Below are positions 8,284 through 18,112 of a stretch of 64,000 nucleotides of DNA, in pieces. The position numbers and the translations under genes were made by a program. Numbering within the stretch: position 1 is the stretch's first letter; every line of letters starts with the position of its first letter. The notes under the pieces are model-generated. The model did not search any database, was not told the DNA's origin, and saw nothing but the letters and a program-made list of their open reading frames with translations. Origin of the DNA: Sphingomonas bisphenolicum (GTDB taxonomy: Bacteria; Pseudomonadota; Alphaproteobacteria; Sphingomonadales; Sphingomonadaceae); assembly GCF_024349785.1 (NCBI RefSeq), contig NZ_AP018818.1:434001-498000 (forward strand), written 5' to 3'.

Positions 8284-9969
8284 GTGATCGAGGCCATAGC
8301 AGAACGGCGGCGGGCGATGTCCGATCGGCACCCCGTGTGGGAAGAGACGACGCTGGACGCCTATCTGGCGCACGCGCAGCGCCATTTCGCTGCGAAGCCC
8401 CTCGTCATCACCGATGCCGAAACGCTCGATTATGCCACGGTCCACATGCAGGCGGAGCGGTTCGCCGCAGCACTGTCCGCGCTTGGCATCTCCCGTGGCG
8501 ACCGGGTCGGGCTGCTGCTGGCCAATTATCCGGTTACGGTATCGCTGATGTTCGCGATCTGGCGGGCAGGCGGAGTCGCCGTGGCGATCAATACCCTCTA
8601 TGCCCCCAGGGATCTGGAATATGCCGTTCGGGAAGCCGGCTGCAATTTCCTCATCAGCATGGCGCGCTTCGGGTCGCGCCGCTACGATCTGGAGCTCGAC
8701 GCCCAGGCGCCGGGCTGGCGGAGTGGCGCGTGCGCCGCCTTACCGGAATTGCGCGGCGGGCTGGTCTATGACGCAGAAGCCCCACAGGAGTTTCTCGCCG
8801 CCCTGCCCGTTGGCGCTTTGCCGGCAAAGGGCGCCGAACCACATGATCCGGCCGTCATCATGTTCACGTCAGGCACCACCGGATCACCGAAAGGGGTCAT
8901 GCAGACCCATGACAATCTGTTGCGGGCGGCCTATGCCGGCGCTTATCATCAGGCCTTCGAAGAGGGGCGGCGCGCCGTATTCTCGCTGCCGCTCTATCAT
9001 GGCTTCGGCCTGGTCGTCGGCCTGCTGTCGGGCATGATCGTCGGGGGATCGATCGTCCCCCTGCTCCGTTTCGATGCCGATGCGCTGCTGACGGCGACGG
9101 AACGCCATCGCGCCACCTATCTGATGGGCGTGCCCACCATGACGATCGCGATGATGGAGCAGGCGAAAGTCAAATCCTACGACCTCGGCTCGCTCACCGC
9201 CGTCCACAGCGCGGCGGCGCCGACCCCAAGCTGGGTGTGGCGGGACATACAGGAGACATTGGGATGCCGCGAAATTTTCACCAGCTACGGCCAGACCGAA
9301 GCGACGGCGACGATCGTCTGCACCCAGCCGGGTGATCCGATCGACATCGTTGCCGAGACGCAGGGCTGCATCGTGCAGGCGGGCGTCGCCGGTATCGCGG
9401 AGCAGGACGGCCGTATCTGCGAGTTCAAGACCATCGATCCCGTCACCGGAGCCGATCTGCCACCGGGCGTCGCGGGCGAGCTCTGCACGCGCGGTCCGAT
9501 GAACAGCCTGGGCTATTTTCGCCGACCGGAAGACACGGCAAAGCTGTTTCTGCCCGGCGGCTGGCTGCGCACGGGCGATCTGGGACAGTTCCGGCCGGAC
9601 GGCAACCTGTTCCTGACCGGACGATCGAAGGAATTGTACAAGAGCCGCGGCGAGCTGGTGTCGCCAAAGGAACTGGAGCAGCTCGTCACCACCCATCCCG
9701 CGATCGGCCAGGCCTTCTTCATCGGGATGCCGGACGATCGCTGGGGCGAGTGTGGCTGCGCGTGGATCGTCCGCATCGAAGGCCAGGCCGTGTCAAAGGA
9801 CGACATCCTGGCCTGGCTGAAGCCGCAGGTCGCCGGATACAAGCTACCGCGCGACATCTGGTTCATCGCGGAGGGGGACTTGCCAAAAACCGGCACGGGC
9901 AAGGTCCAGAAGAATGTTTTGAAAGAGATGGCGCTGGCCCATCTCGCCGCACAACGGGGCGCGGCCTGA
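8284..9969 (+). CDS. AMP-forming acyl-CoA synthetase (CoA ligase)
   Basis: A 561-residue member of the adenylate-forming family that activates a carboxylic acid with ATP and CoA. The P-loop V-I-M-F-T-S-G-T-T-G-S-P-K-G is at about residues 191-204, followed by S-Y-G-Q-T-E-A, then the W-L-R-T-G-D-L hinge and the C-terminal K-T-G-T-G-K-V-Q-K-N lysine. The start is a GTG at 8284 eight bases after AGAGGAG; the TTG at 8257 lacks such a site. Together with the two crotonases and the thiolase it provides entry into beta-oxidation. By position it may play the part that CamF has in camphor breakdown, but the acid is not known. Confidence 0.88.
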   Translation: MIEAIAERRRAMSDRHPVWEETTLDAYLAHAQRHFAAKPLVITDAETLDYATVHMQAERFAAALSALGISRGDRVGLLLANYPVTVSLMFAIWRAGGVAVAINTLYAPRDLEYAVREAGCNFLISMARFGSRRYDLELDAQAPGWRSGACAALPELRGGLVYDAEAPQEFLAALPVGALPAKGAEPHDPAVIMFTSGTTGSPKGVMQTHDNLLRAAYAGAYHQAFEEGRRAVFSLPLYHGFGLVVGLLSGMIVGGSIVPLLRFDADALLTATERHRATYLMGVPTMTIAMMEQAKVKSYDLGSLTAVHSAAAPTPSWVWRDIQETLGCREIFTSYGQTEATATIVCTQPGDPIDIVAETQGCIVQAGVAGIAEQDGRICEFKTIDPVTGADLPPGVAGELCTRGPMNSLGYFRRPEDTAKLFLPGGWLRTGDLGQFRPDGNLFLTGRSKELYKSRGELVSPKELEQLVTTHPAIGQAFFIGMPDDRWGECGCAWIVRIEGQAVSKDDILAWLKPQVAGYKLPRDIWFIAEGDLPKTGTGKVQKNVLKEMALAHLAAQRGAA

Positions 9970-10000
9970 ACGCGCCGCCAGAATATGGAAAGACGGATCG

Positions 10001-11137
10001 ATGAGTAGCGAAGGCATTTCGTCCATAGAGGACATCATTCAGGACGCGATAAACGGGCTGCCCTATATTCTGGTCGATGCCGACGATCGCGAGAATGAAG
10101 GCGACGTCATCATCCCCGCCCAGTTCGCGACACCGCGCCAGATCAACTTCATGGCCAAACATGCGCGTGGCCTGATCTGCCTGGCGATGACCAAATCACG
10201 GGCCGATCAGCTCAAACTGCCGCCCATGGCCGTCAACAACCAGTCGGGGCACGGCACCGCCTTCACCATATCGATCGAGGCGCGCGAAGGCGTCACCACC
10301 GGCATTTCCGCGCAGGACCGCGCACACACCATCGCCGTGGCGGTCGATCCGACCAAAACCCCGTCGGACATCGTGTCGCCGGGGCATGTCTTCCCGCTGA
10401 CCGCGCGCGACGGCGGCGTGCTGGTGCGGGCCGGCCATACCGAGGCAGCCGTGGACATCTCCCGCCTTGCCGGGCTGACCCCGGCCGGGGTCATCTGCGA
10501 AGTCATGAATGACGATGGCAGCATGGCGCGCCTGCCCGAACTGCTCGTCTTCGCCCAGGAACATGGGTTGAAGGTAGGCACGATCGCCGACCTGATCGCC
10601 CACCGGCGACGGTTCGAAAAGCTGGTCGAACGGGTCGCGAGCGCGCCTTTCCACAGTTTTTACGGTGGCGACCTGACCATCCATGTCTATCGCAATCTGG
10701 TGGATGGCGGCGAGCATGTCGCCTTGGTCAAGGGCGAGGTCCGGCCGGACCGCGATACGCTGGTCCGCGTGCATCAGGTCGATATCGCGACGGACATGCT
10801 CGGATGGTCCCAGGCGCATCCCGACTATGTGCCGCAAGCGCTCAAGGCGATTGCCGCGCACGAGGGTCAGGCAGTCGCGGTGTTCGTGCGCGATCCCAGC
10901 CCGGACTCCATCTCGAAGCGGATCGAGGGCGGGCGCAAAAGCTATCATGAGACCCATGCCACGCGCGATTATGGCATAGGCGCGCAGATATTGCTGGACC
11001 TGGGCGTACGGCAGATGACGTTGCTGACATCGAGCAAAGCGAAGCTGGCTGCGCTCGAAGGGTTTGGCCTGACGGTGGTCGATCGAATGCCTCTGCGCGA
11101 TACCGACGACGCGACCGCGCACATAGTGGCCGATTGA
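10001..11137 (+). CDS. ribB: 3,4-dihydroxy-2-butanone-4-phosphate synthase with degenerate GTP cyclohydrolase II domain (RibB/RibBA-type)
   Basis: A 378-residue two-domain protein. The N-terminal half is DHBP synthase, with the D-D-R-E-N-E-G-D metal/acid motif near residue 29, H-A-R-G-L-I-C-L and the G-H-V-F-P-L/A-G-H-T-E-A-A elements. It makes the four-carbon precursor of riboflavin. The C-terminal half resembles GTP cyclohydrolase II, but the zinc-binding cysteine cluster is absent (the region reads V-R-V-H-Q-V-D), so cyclohydrolase activity is unlikely. It lies 31 bp after the CoA ligase in the same operon. A flavin-precursor gene amid FMN- and FAD-dependent monooxygenases suggests induced flavin supply. 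Confidence 0.85.
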   Translation: MSSEGISSIEDIIQDAINGLPYILVDADDRENEGDVIIPAQFATPRQINFMAKHARGLICLAMTKSRADQLKLPPMAVNNQSGHGTAFTISIEAREGVTTGISAQDRAHTIAVAVDPTKTPSDIVSPGHVFPLTARDGGVLVRAGHTEAAVDISRLAGLTPAGVICEVMNDDGSMARLPELLVFAQEHGLKVGTIADLIAHRRRFEKLVERVASAPFHSFYGGDLTIHVYRNLVDGGEHVALVKGEVRPDRDTLVRVHQVDIATDMLGWSQAHPDYVPQALKAIAAHEGQAVAVFVRDPSPDSISKRIEGGRKSYHETHATRDYGIGAQILLDLGVRQMTLLTSSKAKLAALEGFGLTVVDRMPLRDTDDATAHIVAD

Positions 11138-11141
11138 AACG

Positions 11142-11163
11142 GAGGGCGGCTTTCGTCGCCCTC
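11142..11163. terminator. Weak hairpin between convergent ribB and flavin reductase genes
   Basis: GAGGGCG (11142-11148) pairs with CGCCCTC (11157-11163) around an eight-base loop. It sits in the 36-bp gap between the convergent stops at 11137 and 11174. The stem is short and there is no T-run. Confidence 0.4.
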
Positions 11164-11173
11164 GCTCGCAGCG

Positions 11174-11665
11174 TCACAACAGAGGCGAAACTTTCCCATA
11201 TCGGCCCTTGTGGAACAACAAGGGCGCGCCGGGATGGTGGATATCGAGGGCATGGACTTCGCCGACGGCGATATAATGATCGCCGGCCTCGTGGATCGCA
11301 TGGAAGGAACAGTCGATCCAGGCCAGAGCGCCGTCCAATATCGGTGCGCCACGCGCCGACAGATGATGCGGCACCCCGTCAAATTTGGCCGGGTCTTTGG
11401 ACGCCAGCGTCCGGCAAAGGCCCTCCTGATCGTCGGCCAGCACATTCACGCAAAATCCGCCGCAGGCTTCTATCTTGGGCCAACTGGATGACGCCTTGTC
11501 CGGGAAGAAGGCGACCAAAGGCGGATCGAGCGACACGGACGTGAACGACCCGACGATCATCGCGGCAGGCGTCCCGTCCCGCTGCGTCGCGGTAATGGCG
11601 CACACGCCGGTCGGATAATGGCCCAATATCTGCCGGAAAGTGGCGGCGTCGGCGACTATGGACAT
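11174..11665 (-). CDS. Flavin reductase family protein (FMN reductase component)
   Basis: A 163-residue flavin-reductase-like split-barrel protein, which transfers electrons from NAD(P)H to FMN or FAD. It has the typical F-R-Q-I-L-G-H-Y-P-T-G-V-C-A-I-T-A start, A-A-M-I-V-G-S-F-T-S-V-S-L-D-P-P-L-V in the middle, and H-Y-I-A-V-G-E-V near the end. The ATG at 11665 follows GAAGAAGAG and lies 8 bp after the P450 stop, so the two are co-transcribed. In Pseudomonas camphor degradation a separate reductase (Fred) feeds the diketocamphane monooxygenases; this is the best local counterpart. It is not expected to reduce the P450 directly. Confidence 0.85.
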   Translation of the reverse strand: MSIVADAATFRQILGHYPTGVCAITATQRDGTPAAMIVGSFTSVSLDPPLVAFFPDKASSSWPKIEACGGFCVNVLADDQEGLCRTLASKDPAKFDGVPHHLSARGAPILDGALAWIDCSFHAIHEAGDHYIAVGEVHALDIHHPGAPLLFHKGRYGKVSPLL

Positions 11666-11673
11666 GCTCTTCT

Positions 11674-12927
11674 TCAAACCTTCCAGACCAGCGGGATATT
11701 TTCGACGGCCGATACGATTCCTGCATGATAGACGGGCGCCGCGCCTTCCTCCAGAGCAAAATGCGGAATGCGGGCCAGCCATTCCTGCAACATGACCAGC
11801 ACTTCCATGCGCGCCAGATGCATACCCGCACAACGATGCGGCCCCTGCGCGAACGTCGAATGCGCGACGTTGCGGCGGGACAGATCGACCTTCATGGGGT
11901 CGTCATGCTGGCTATCGTCCAGGCCGTGCAACGCCGTGGGCAGCAGGATCAGATCGCCCGCCCTGAGCTGCGTACCGTAATATTCCATATCCTCCACCAC
12001 ATAGCGCGCATCGGATACGACGGCGAAGCGACGGAACATCTCTTCCACGCCGCGCTGAAGTTTCATCGGATCGGCGATCATCTCCTCGACCGTCTCGGGA
12101 TGGCGGGCGAGGTAGATCATCATGAAGCTGAGGAAGTTGACGACGGTATCGAGCCCGCCCAGCAACAGCAGCGAGACGAGGCCGAGCATCTTGTCCTCGG
12201 GCATCGGCGCACCGTTGATTTCGCTGTTCACCATCTGCGTGATGAGGTCGGTGCCCGTGCCGCCGCGCCGCTGCGCGATGATGGGCGCCACATAGGCGAA
12301 GAAGCCCGCATTCGCCTCTCGCAAGGATCGCCCCTGTTCTTCGGGCGTATTCCCGGACGGACGGGTCATTTCCTTGGCCAGCGCATTAAGACCTGCGGCA
12401 TCCTCCATCGGCAGGCCAGCAAGCGCCAGGAAGACCTTGACCGGGAAGATGTTGGCGAAATCCCTGGCGAAGTCGCAATGGCCCTGTGCTGCAAACCCCT
12501 CGATCAGGTCGATCGCGACGGCCCGCACATCGCTTTCGACCTTGCGAATCTGGGCCAGGTTCAGCCCCTTGTCGATCGCCTTGCGATAGGGCGTATGTTC
12601 GGGCGGGTCCATCTTGGTAGGGACCATGTCATAGGCCTCGCCGGCTTCGCGCGGCACCCAGATGACCCGGCTCGAAAAACGGTCGGGACTGCGATAGATT
12701 TCATCGATCAGCGTGCCGCGCGTCGCGATCCAGTGACCGCCGGTAAAAGGCGTCCAGACCAGCGGTGGGGTGTCGGGCTGCTGCACCTTCTTCCAGGCTT
12801 CATGCACGCCCTCCTCGATGCCATCCAGATCGTAGATGTCGATGTCGCGCACCAGTGGCGCGGGCACATAATCGGGAATTGGCATCCGGTGCTTGGCGGA
12901 TGGCGGGGCGATCGTGTCGACGGTCAT
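11674..12927 (-). CDS. camC: Cytochrome P450, CYP101 (P450cam-like) family
   Basis: A 417-residue soluble P450 (P450cam is about 415). Heme ligand Cys366 lies in [10 protein letters not shown]; the I-helix pair is Asp260-Thr261 in [12 protein letters not shown]; the K-helix E-x-x-R is 296-299. Segments [23 protein letters not shown] and P-L-V-W near the C-terminus are those I recall from P450cam. Tyr99 matches the P450cam tyrosine that hydrogen-bonds the camphor ketone, while its Phe87 is Trp90 here. It probably hydroxylates a bicyclic ketone. The alcohol dehydrogenase is upstream and the flavin reductase downstream. No ferredoxin or ferredoxin reductase is in the window. Confidence 0.88.
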   Translation of the reverse strand: MTVDTIAPPSAKHRMPIPDYVPAPLVRDIDIYDLDGIEEGVHEAWKKVQQPDTPPLVWTPFTGGHWIATRGTLIDEIYRSPDRFSSRVIWVPREAGEAYDMVPTKMDPPEHTPYRKAIDKGLNLAQIRKVESDVRAVAIDLIEGFAAQGHCDFARDFANIFPVKVFLALAGLPMEDAAGLNALAKEMTRPSGNTPEEQGRSLREANAGFFAYVAPIIAQRRGGTGTDLITQMVNSEINGAPMPEDKMLGLVSLLLLGGLDTVVNFLSFMMIYLARHPETVEEMIADPMKLQRGVEEMFRRFAVVSDARYVVEDMEYYGTQLRAGDLILLPTALHGLDDSQHDDPMKVDLSRRNVAHSTFAQGPHRCAGMHLARMEVLVMLQEWLARIPHFALEEGAAPVYHAGIVSAVENIPLVWKV

Positions 12928-12939
12928 GCCGGCGTCCTT

Positions 12940-14022
12940 TCAGCTGATGGTGGGATCGATGACGGCCTTGGTGGCGACGCCATTTTTTGTGACGGTAAGG
13001 GCCTCAGCCGCCTGGCCGATGCCGAAGCGATGGCTGACCAGTGCGGCAAGCGGCACCTGGTTCTGCACCCGCGCCGCAAACTGCATCCCTTGATAATAGT
13101 TTTTGGGGGCCGGGAAGGAGGCGCCGCCGATGGTCAGGTTTTTCAGCGTCAGGTCGCGCGGGGAGATGGGTTGCGTGCCGATCGCACCCCACAGGCCCAA
13201 TATGATGTAGCGGCTATGGATGCCGCTGATGTCCACGCCCTCCGGGAAGGCGGGCAGCGCACCCGCCGCCTCTATGACGATGTCCGGCCCCTGTTTGCCG
13301 ATCCGGTCGTAGATCATGCGCTTGCGCTCGTCGGGCGCCAGGCTGAGCGATACGGTCGCAGTCGCGCCCAATGTCATGGCCGCCTCCAGACGGGCTTGTG
13401 CGCCGTCGATGACGATGATCTCGCGCGCGCCGGCCTGCGCCGCGACGAGGACGGCGGACAGGCCGACCGGCCCCGCGCCCTGGACGACCACCGAATCGCC
13501 GAAGCGAACCGGCCCGCAACGGTCGAACCCCCGCAGGACGGTTGGCAGCGCACAGCCGAGCGCCGCGATCGCTTCAGGCTGCGCGCCGTCGGGCAGGCGA
13601 TAGAAAGGCATGTTGTTGGGCAGCCATGCATAGTCGGCATAACTGCCCCAGTTGGGCTTGGCGGCATCCTCGAAATATTGGCTGTTCTCGCATGGCGTCT
13701 GCTCCAGCACGGTGCAGGAATAGCAGCGATGGCACAGCGCGATCGGCGACCAGATGACCAGATCGCCGGCCTTGACGGGGACGCCCGCATAATCGGTGGA
13801 GACGCCGGCGCCCAACTGGGTGATCTCACCGACGCCTTCATGTCCCAGAATGATCGGGAAGGGCATCTCGCCAGCTTCGCCGGTCAGGATATGAACGTCG
13901 CTGCCGCATACGCCACCCAATATCGTACGAACGAGCGCGCCGCCCGGTTCGGGCGCATGGACTTCGACATCCCATGTTTCGAGTCGGTTCTTTTCAACGA
14001 GCACTGCGGCTTTGCCGTACAT
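12940..14022 (-). CDS. camD: Zinc-dependent medium-chain alcohol dehydrogenase (5-exo-hydroxycamphor-dehydrogenase-like)
   Basis: A 360-residue MDR enzyme. The catalytic zinc ligands are Cys39 and His61-Glu62 (G-H-E-G-V-G-E); structural zinc is bound by Cys97, Cys100, Cys103 and Cys111. The Rossmann loop reads G-A-G-P-V-G-L-S and an aspartate after the second strand (V-I-D-G) predicts NAD. It is first in the operon, 12 bp before the P450, so it should oxidise the alcohol that the P450 makes, as CamD does after P450cam. The CamD assignment rests on this context plus equal length; the dehydrogenase family is certain. Confidence 0.8.
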   Translation of the reverse strand: MYGKAAVLVEKNRLETWDVEVHAPEPGGALVRTILGGVCGSDVHILTGEAGEMPFPIILGHEGVGEITQLGAGVSTDYAGVPVKAGDLVIWSPIALCHRCYSCTVLEQTPCENSQYFEDAAKPNWGSYADYAWLPNNMPFYRLPDGAQPEAIAALGCALPTVLRGFDRCGPVRFGDSVVVQGAGPVGLSAVLVAAQAGAREIIVIDGAQARLEAAMTLGATATVSLSLAPDERKRMIYDRIGKQGPDIVIEAAGALPAFPEGVDISGIHSRYIILGLWGAIGTQPISPRDLTLKNLTIGGASFPAPKNYYQGMQFAARVQNQVPLAALVSHRFGIGQAAEALTVTKNGVATKAVIDPTIS

Positions 14023-14112
14023 GGCCTATCCTCTCGATAACGACCCGATTTTGTCCCGCCATCTCGCTATGACGGCGTCCGCCCGGCTTGCTCAAGCCTG
14101 CGATATATCAAA

Positions 14113-14126
14113 CTAATCGTAATTAG
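14113..14126. promoter_or_regulatory. Terpenoid-block operator CTAAT-N4-ATTAG
   Basis: The perfect palindrome CTAATCGTAATTAG lies 90 bp upstream of the minus-strand alcohol dehydrogenase start at 14022. The gap 14023-14362 is a divergent promoter region with AT-rich stretches at 14190-14240 and no gene. Confidence 0.7.
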
Positions 14127-14315
14127 ATAAACTATGCAACAGCAAATTCTTTCGACACATCACGGCTTGGGCATATCCAGAATGTAGTGGCAGGCATAAT
14201 AAATTTATATCTCTGTTTTTATTGATTTAAATATATGATCTTGTTCAGCATCATGCGCGGAGAAAGGGAGCGACATGCAGGTGGTCCTTGACTTTCCGGT
14301 CACGTGGCGTTTTGT

Positions 14316-14329
14316 ATAACGAAAATTAG
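14316..14329. promoter_or_regulatory. Weak terpenoid-block operator
   Basis: ATAACGAAAATTAG has one perfect arm (ATTAG at 14325-14329) and a 3-of-5 partner. It is 33 bp upstream of the SDR at 14363 and may serve the plus-strand operon. Confidence 0.35.
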
Positions 14330-14362
14330 GTTAACGCCAAACGGCTGAGCATAGGAGAGAAT

Positions 14363-15109
14363 ATGGGTCGCCTCACGGGAAAAACCGCCATCATCACGGG
14401 CGCGGCGCGCGGCATGGGGGCGTCACACGCCCGCCTGTTCGTGCAGGAGGGCGCCAACGTCATCCTGACCGATCGCAATGTCGAAGGCGGCGAAGCGCTG
14501 GCCGCCGAGCTTGGCGAAGCGGCGACGTTCGTCGTCCATGACGTCACCCAGCCGGAATCATGGAACGATGTCATCGCGGCCGCCGTGAACAGCCATGGCA
14601 CGATCGACATTCTGGTCAACAATGCCGGCATATTGGGGCCGATGGCGACCACCGTCGACCTGACCGAAGACGGCTATGATCAGGTGTGCGCGATCAACCA
14701 GCATTCCGTCTTCTACGGCATGAAGGCGGTGCTGCCGGTGATGGTCAAAGCCGGACGCGGGTCCATCGTCAACATATCCTCGATCGCGGGAATGGCCGCG
14801 AACTACGGCTTCCCCAGCCTGGCCTATGTCGCGAGCAAATTCGCGGTGCGCGGCATGACCAAGGCGACGGCGATGGAATATGGGAAACATAATATCCGGG
14901 TGAATTCCGTCCATCCCGGCTTCATCCAGACGCCGATGATGGTCGAGGCGACCGATGAGGTCGGCGGTGAAGCGCTTGCCCAGATTCCGCTGGGTCGCAT
15001 CGCCGAGCCGATCGAGGTTTCGAACCTCGTCCTGTTCCTGGCCTCCGATGAATCCTCTTACATCACCGGGTCCGAACATCTCGTCGATGCCGGCATGTTG
15101 GCGCATTGA
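14363..15109 (+). CDS. Short-chain dehydrogenase/reductase
   Basis: A 248-residue classical SDR: T-G-A-A-R-G-M-G at residues 12-19, acidic T-D-R after strand two (NAD preference), N-N-A-G, S-S...Y-V-A-S-K catalytic residues and L-V-D-A-G at the end. The ATG follows AGGAGAG. It heads a plus-strand operon with a crotonase and a second SDR, under the divergent control region shared with the P450 operon. Oxidation of a terpene alcohol such as borneol to the ketone is a reasonable hypothesis, since sphingomonad borneol dehydrogenases are SDRs; a later hydroxyacyl step is equally possible. Confidence 0.85.
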   Translation: MGRLTGKTAIITGAARGMGASHARLFVQEGANVILTDRNVEGGEALAAELGEAATFVVHDVTQPESWNDVIAAAVNSHGTIDILVNNAGILGPMATTVDLTEDGYDQVCAINQHSVFYGMKAVLPVMVKAGRGSIVNISSIAGMAANYGFPSLAYVASKFAVRGMTKATAMEYGKHNIRVNSVHPGFIQTPMMVEATDEVGGEALAQIPLGRIAEPIEVSNLVLFLASDESSYITGSEHLVDAGMLAH

Positions 15110-15131
15110 GCGCCGGACGGAGCCAAAGCTC

Positions 15132-15902
15132 ATGGCATCGATCGCATTTGAGGTCCGGGGAAAGCTGGCCGAGGTTCGCCTCAATCGGCCTGCGGCCCTC
15201 AACGCGATCGATGCGGAGATGGACGCAGCGTTGGCCCGTGCATGGGCGCGGATCGACAGCGATCCTGATATTCAGCTCGCGGTTCTTACAGGTGCAGGCG
15301 ACCGGGCCTTTTGCGCAGGCGCCGATATCTCGAACCCGCCCGCGGGAGAAGACGGGCGTTCTTTCGGCGGCGGGCTGACTGGCATCGGCGGCCGGCTGAT
15401 ACCGTTGCAGAAACCATTGATTGCAGCGGTCCACGGCCATGTCCTTGGCCTTGGCTTCGAACTGGCGATGTGCGCCGATATCCTGATTGCAGCGGACGAT
15501 ACCCAATTCCGCTTGCCAGAAGCGCGGGCGGGATTCATCGACCATTGCGGGGTCGTGCATCGCGCCATCCGTCAACTGCCCCACCATGTCGCGTTGGCGA
15601 TGATCATGGCGAGTGAACCGCTCGATGCCGCCCGCGCCCTGCAATTCGGCCTGGTCAATGAGACCGCGCCGATGGCCGATCTTGCGGCCGCGACCGAACG
15701 GTGGAGCGAGAAGCTCCTCGCCTGCGCACCCCTGGTATCCCAGGGCGGCAAGCAAGCCGCTATGTTGGGTCTGGAACATGGGCTGAGGGACGCGCTCGAA
15801 CGACGCTATCCGCTCATCGATGCCTATGCCGCGACGGAAGATTGCGTCGAAGCCGCTTCGGCCTGGAAGGAAAAGCGCGTGCCGAGGTGGCGGGGCCGGT
15901 GA
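15132..15902 (+). CDS. Enoyl-CoA hydratase/isomerase family protein
   Basis: A 256-residue crotonase. It shows [12 protein letters not shown] near residue 17, F-C-A-G-A-D-I-S for the first oxyanion strand, and [16 protein letters not shown] for the second, followed by F-R-L-P-E-A. One catalytic glutamate position is kept in F-E-L, the other less clearly. The open frame extends to 14955, overlapping the previous SDR, but the conserved region starts at ATG 15132. It lies 22 bp after the SDR stop. It is likely a beta-oxidation hydratase for the ring-opened terpenoid acid. Confidence 0.82.
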   Translation: MASIAFEVRGKLAEVRLNRPAALNAIDAEMDAALARAWARIDSDPDIQLAVLTGAGDRAFCAGADISNPPAGEDGRSFGGGLTGIGGRLIPLQKPLIAAVHGHVLGLGFELAMCADILIAADDTQFRLPEARAGFIDHCGVVHRAIRQLPHHVALAMIMASEPLDAARALQFGLVNETAPMADLAAATERWSEKLLACAPLVSQGGKQAAMLGLEHGLRDALERRYPLIDAYAATEDCVEAASAWKEKRVPRWRGR

Positions 15903-16002
15903 CGCGCGCGAGTCGATGCGCGGCGCCCCTCCCCTGGTCGCGGACATAGCCCCGATGGAAAATCCGTTGCAGCGCTGCTGCTTGAAGAAAGGTGCTACTC
16001 AT

Positions 16003-16773
16003 ATGGAACTGCACGACAAGAAGATCATCGTGACCGGCGCGGCGCAGGGCATCGGGGCATCCGCCCTTCGCGCCTATGTCGCAGCCGGCGCGCAGGTCGT
16101 CGCGATGGACATCGACGTGACGCAGGGGGAGGCGATCGCCGCCAGCGCAACCGCCAAAGGGCCAGGCGCCGCTTTCTTCATCAGATGTGACGTAGGCGAT
16201 CGCGCGGAAGTCGACGCCGCTTTCGATGCGGCCGCAGCGCGACTGGGGGGCCTTGATGTGCTGGCCCATATCGCGGGCGTCCATCGCCATGCCCCCACGC
16301 ATGACGTCCCTGACGAGACGCTGGCCTGGCTTTTCAACGTCAATGTGAACGGCACCATCTATACCAATGGCGCCGCCTATCGGCACATGCCGCAAGGTGG
16401 CTCGATCATCAATTTCGGGTCGGAATCCGGCCTGACCGCCGAAATCAACAATGCCGTCTATGGCGCATCCAAGGCGGCGGTCCACGCCTGGACCCGCAGC
16501 GTCGCGCGCGAATGGGGCAAAAGGAACATTCGCATGAATGCGGTGCTGCCCTATATAGTGACGCCGATGTACGCGCGCTTTCGCGACGCCTTGTCCCCGG
16601 AAGACCTGGCCGCCCATGACAAGGCGACCGCCGAGCAAATCCCGCTGGGCGGGAAATTCGGTGATGCCGACACGGATCTGGCCCCGGTGCTGCTGTTCCT
16701 GGCCAGCGATGGCGCCCGCTTCATCACCGGGCAACTCATCCCGGTCGATGGCGGACTGATATCCGTTCGGTAA
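16003..16773 (+). CDS. Short-chain dehydrogenase/reductase
   Basis: A 256-residue SDR with T-G-A-A-Q-G-I-G near residue 11, M-D-I-D after strand two, H-I-A-G in place of the usual NNAG, catalytic S...Y-G-A-S-K and V-D-G-G at the C-terminus. The ATG at 16003 follows GAAGAAAGG at a slightly long distance and begins the first strand. It is the third gene of the plus-strand operon, so a 3-hydroxyacyl-CoA or ring-alcohol dehydrogenase is plausible. It converges on the thiolase 36 bp away. Confidence 0.82.
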   Translation: MELHDKKIIVTGAAQGIGASALRAYVAAGAQVVAMDIDVTQGEAIAASATAKGPGAAFFIRCDVGDRAEVDAAFDAAAARLGGLDVLAHIAGVHRHAPTHDVPDETLAWLFNVNVNGTIYTNGAAYRHMPQGGSIINFGSESGLTAEINNAVYGASKAAVHAWTRSVAREWGKRNIRMNAVLPYIVTPMYARFRDALSPEDLAAHDKATAEQIPLGGKFGDADTDLAPVLLFLASDGARFITGQLIPVDGGLISVR

Positions 16774-16809
16774 TCCCGGCGGGGATCGACAGGCGCGCTA
16801 CCGGACGGG

Positions 16810-17991
16810 CTATGCCATGCGCTCTACCACCATGGCGATGCCCTGTCCGCCGCCGATACACATGGTGATCAAGCCGTAGCGGCCCTTGATGCGCTCCAGT
16901 TCGTAGATCGCCTTGACGGTCAATATCGCGCCGGTCGCGCCGACCGGATGACCCAGAGCCACGCCAGACCCGTTCGGATTGACCTTCGCCGGATCGAATT
17001 TCAGGACTTTGGCGACGGCGCAGGCCTGGGCCGCGAAGGCTTCGTTCGATTCGATCACATCCATCTGGTCGAGGGTAAGACCCGCCCGCTCAAGCGCGAT
17101 GGGAACGGCCTTGACCGGGCCGATGCCCATGCGGTCCGGCTGCACGCCGGCATGACCCCATGCGACGATCCGGGCCAGCGGTTTCAGATTTCCCGCGTCC
17201 ACGGCCGCCTGCGACGCGAGAACCAGGGCAGCAGCACCGTCGTTGATCCCCGAAGCATTGCCGGCGGTTACGGTACCGTCCGCCTTGAAGGCGGGCTTCA
17301 GACCGGCAAGCTGTTCCGCGCTGGCATCCGCGCGAACATGCTCGTCGGTGTCGAACAGCCTCGTCCCTTTCCGATCCTTGACCGTGATCGGCAGGATTTG
17401 CGACGAAAAGCGTCCTTCGCGCTGGGCACGGGTCGCCCGGTAGTGGCTTTCGACGGCCAGGCGATCCTGATCCTCGCGCGAGATGGCATGATCTGCGGCC
17501 ACATTTTCAGCAGTCACGCCCATATGCATGCCTTCGAACGGGTCGCTCAACACCGCGATCAGGGCATCGACCATCTTGACGTCGCCCATCTTCTGCCCGA
17601 ACCGGGCCGCGGCGACATGGTGCGGGGACCGGGTCATCGATTCCGCGCCACCGGCGACAGCGAAATCGCATTCACCCAGGGCCAGCATCTGCGCGGCGGA
17701 GATGATTGCCTGGACACCCGAACCGCATAGCCGGTTCAGCGTGAGGGCGGGCGCCTCGATCGGAACGCCGGCTTCGACCGCAGCCACCCGCGCCAGATAG
17801 GCGTCCTTGGGTTCGCTGGGGATGACGTTGCCCATGACGACATGGCCGATCTGATCGGCCGCGACACCGGACCGTGCGATCGCTTCGGCTATGACCGCGG
17901 CGCCCAGTTTCGCGGGCGGATAATCCTTCAGGCTGCCGCCAAAGTCGCCTATCGCAGTACGAACGCCCGCCAGAATATATACAGGTGTCAT
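16810..17991 (-). CDS. Acetyl-CoA C-acyltransferase (thiolase)
   Basis: A 393-residue thiolase that cleaves 3-ketoacyl-CoA with CoA. The acylated cysteine is Cys89 in N-R-L-C-G-S-G; the C-terminal G-H-P-V-G-A-T-G-A carries the histidine and C-I-G-G-G-Q-G the second cysteine, so the active site is complete. The ATG follows AAGGAG. It lies 121 bp downstream of the Baeyer-Villiger gene on the same strand and ends beta-oxidation in this block. Degradative rather than biosynthetic use is inferred from context. Confidence 0.9.
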   Translation of the reverse strand: MTPVYILAGVRTAIGDFGGSLKDYPPAKLGAAVIAEAIARSGVAADQIGHVVMGNVIPSEPKDAYLARVAAVEAGVPIEAPALTLNRLCGSGVQAIISAAQMLALGECDFAVAGGAESMTRSPHHVAAARFGQKMGDVKMVDALIAVLSDPFEGMHMGVTAENVAADHAISREDQDRLAVESHYRATRAQREGRFSSQILPITVKDRKGTRLFDTDEHVRADASAEQLAGLKPAFKADGTVTAGNASGINDGAAALVLASQAAVDAGNLKPLARIVAWGHAGVQPDRMGIGPVKAVPIALERAGLTLDQMDVIESNEAFAAQACAVAKVLKFDPAKVNPNGSGVALGHPVGATGAILTVKAIYELERIKGRYGLITMCIGGGQGIAMVVERMA

Positions 17992-18112
17992 AAGCGCTCC
18001 TTAAACTGGGTAACGAGATACAGGCGGCGAACATCATGTGATCGGTGGTGTCCGCTATGGCCGCGTGGATAGCCGTCGATGCCGCATATGCGCAAGCCGC
18101 AACCGGCCCGCA

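Noticed and set aside
11725..14040. A 771-codon open frame on the plus strand
   Set aside because: It lies antisense to the P450 and alcohol dehydrogenase genes, which show all their family motifs on the minus strand. Its own translation is rich in Arg, His, Gln and Asp with no recognisable domain; long antisense frames are usual in GC-rich DNA.
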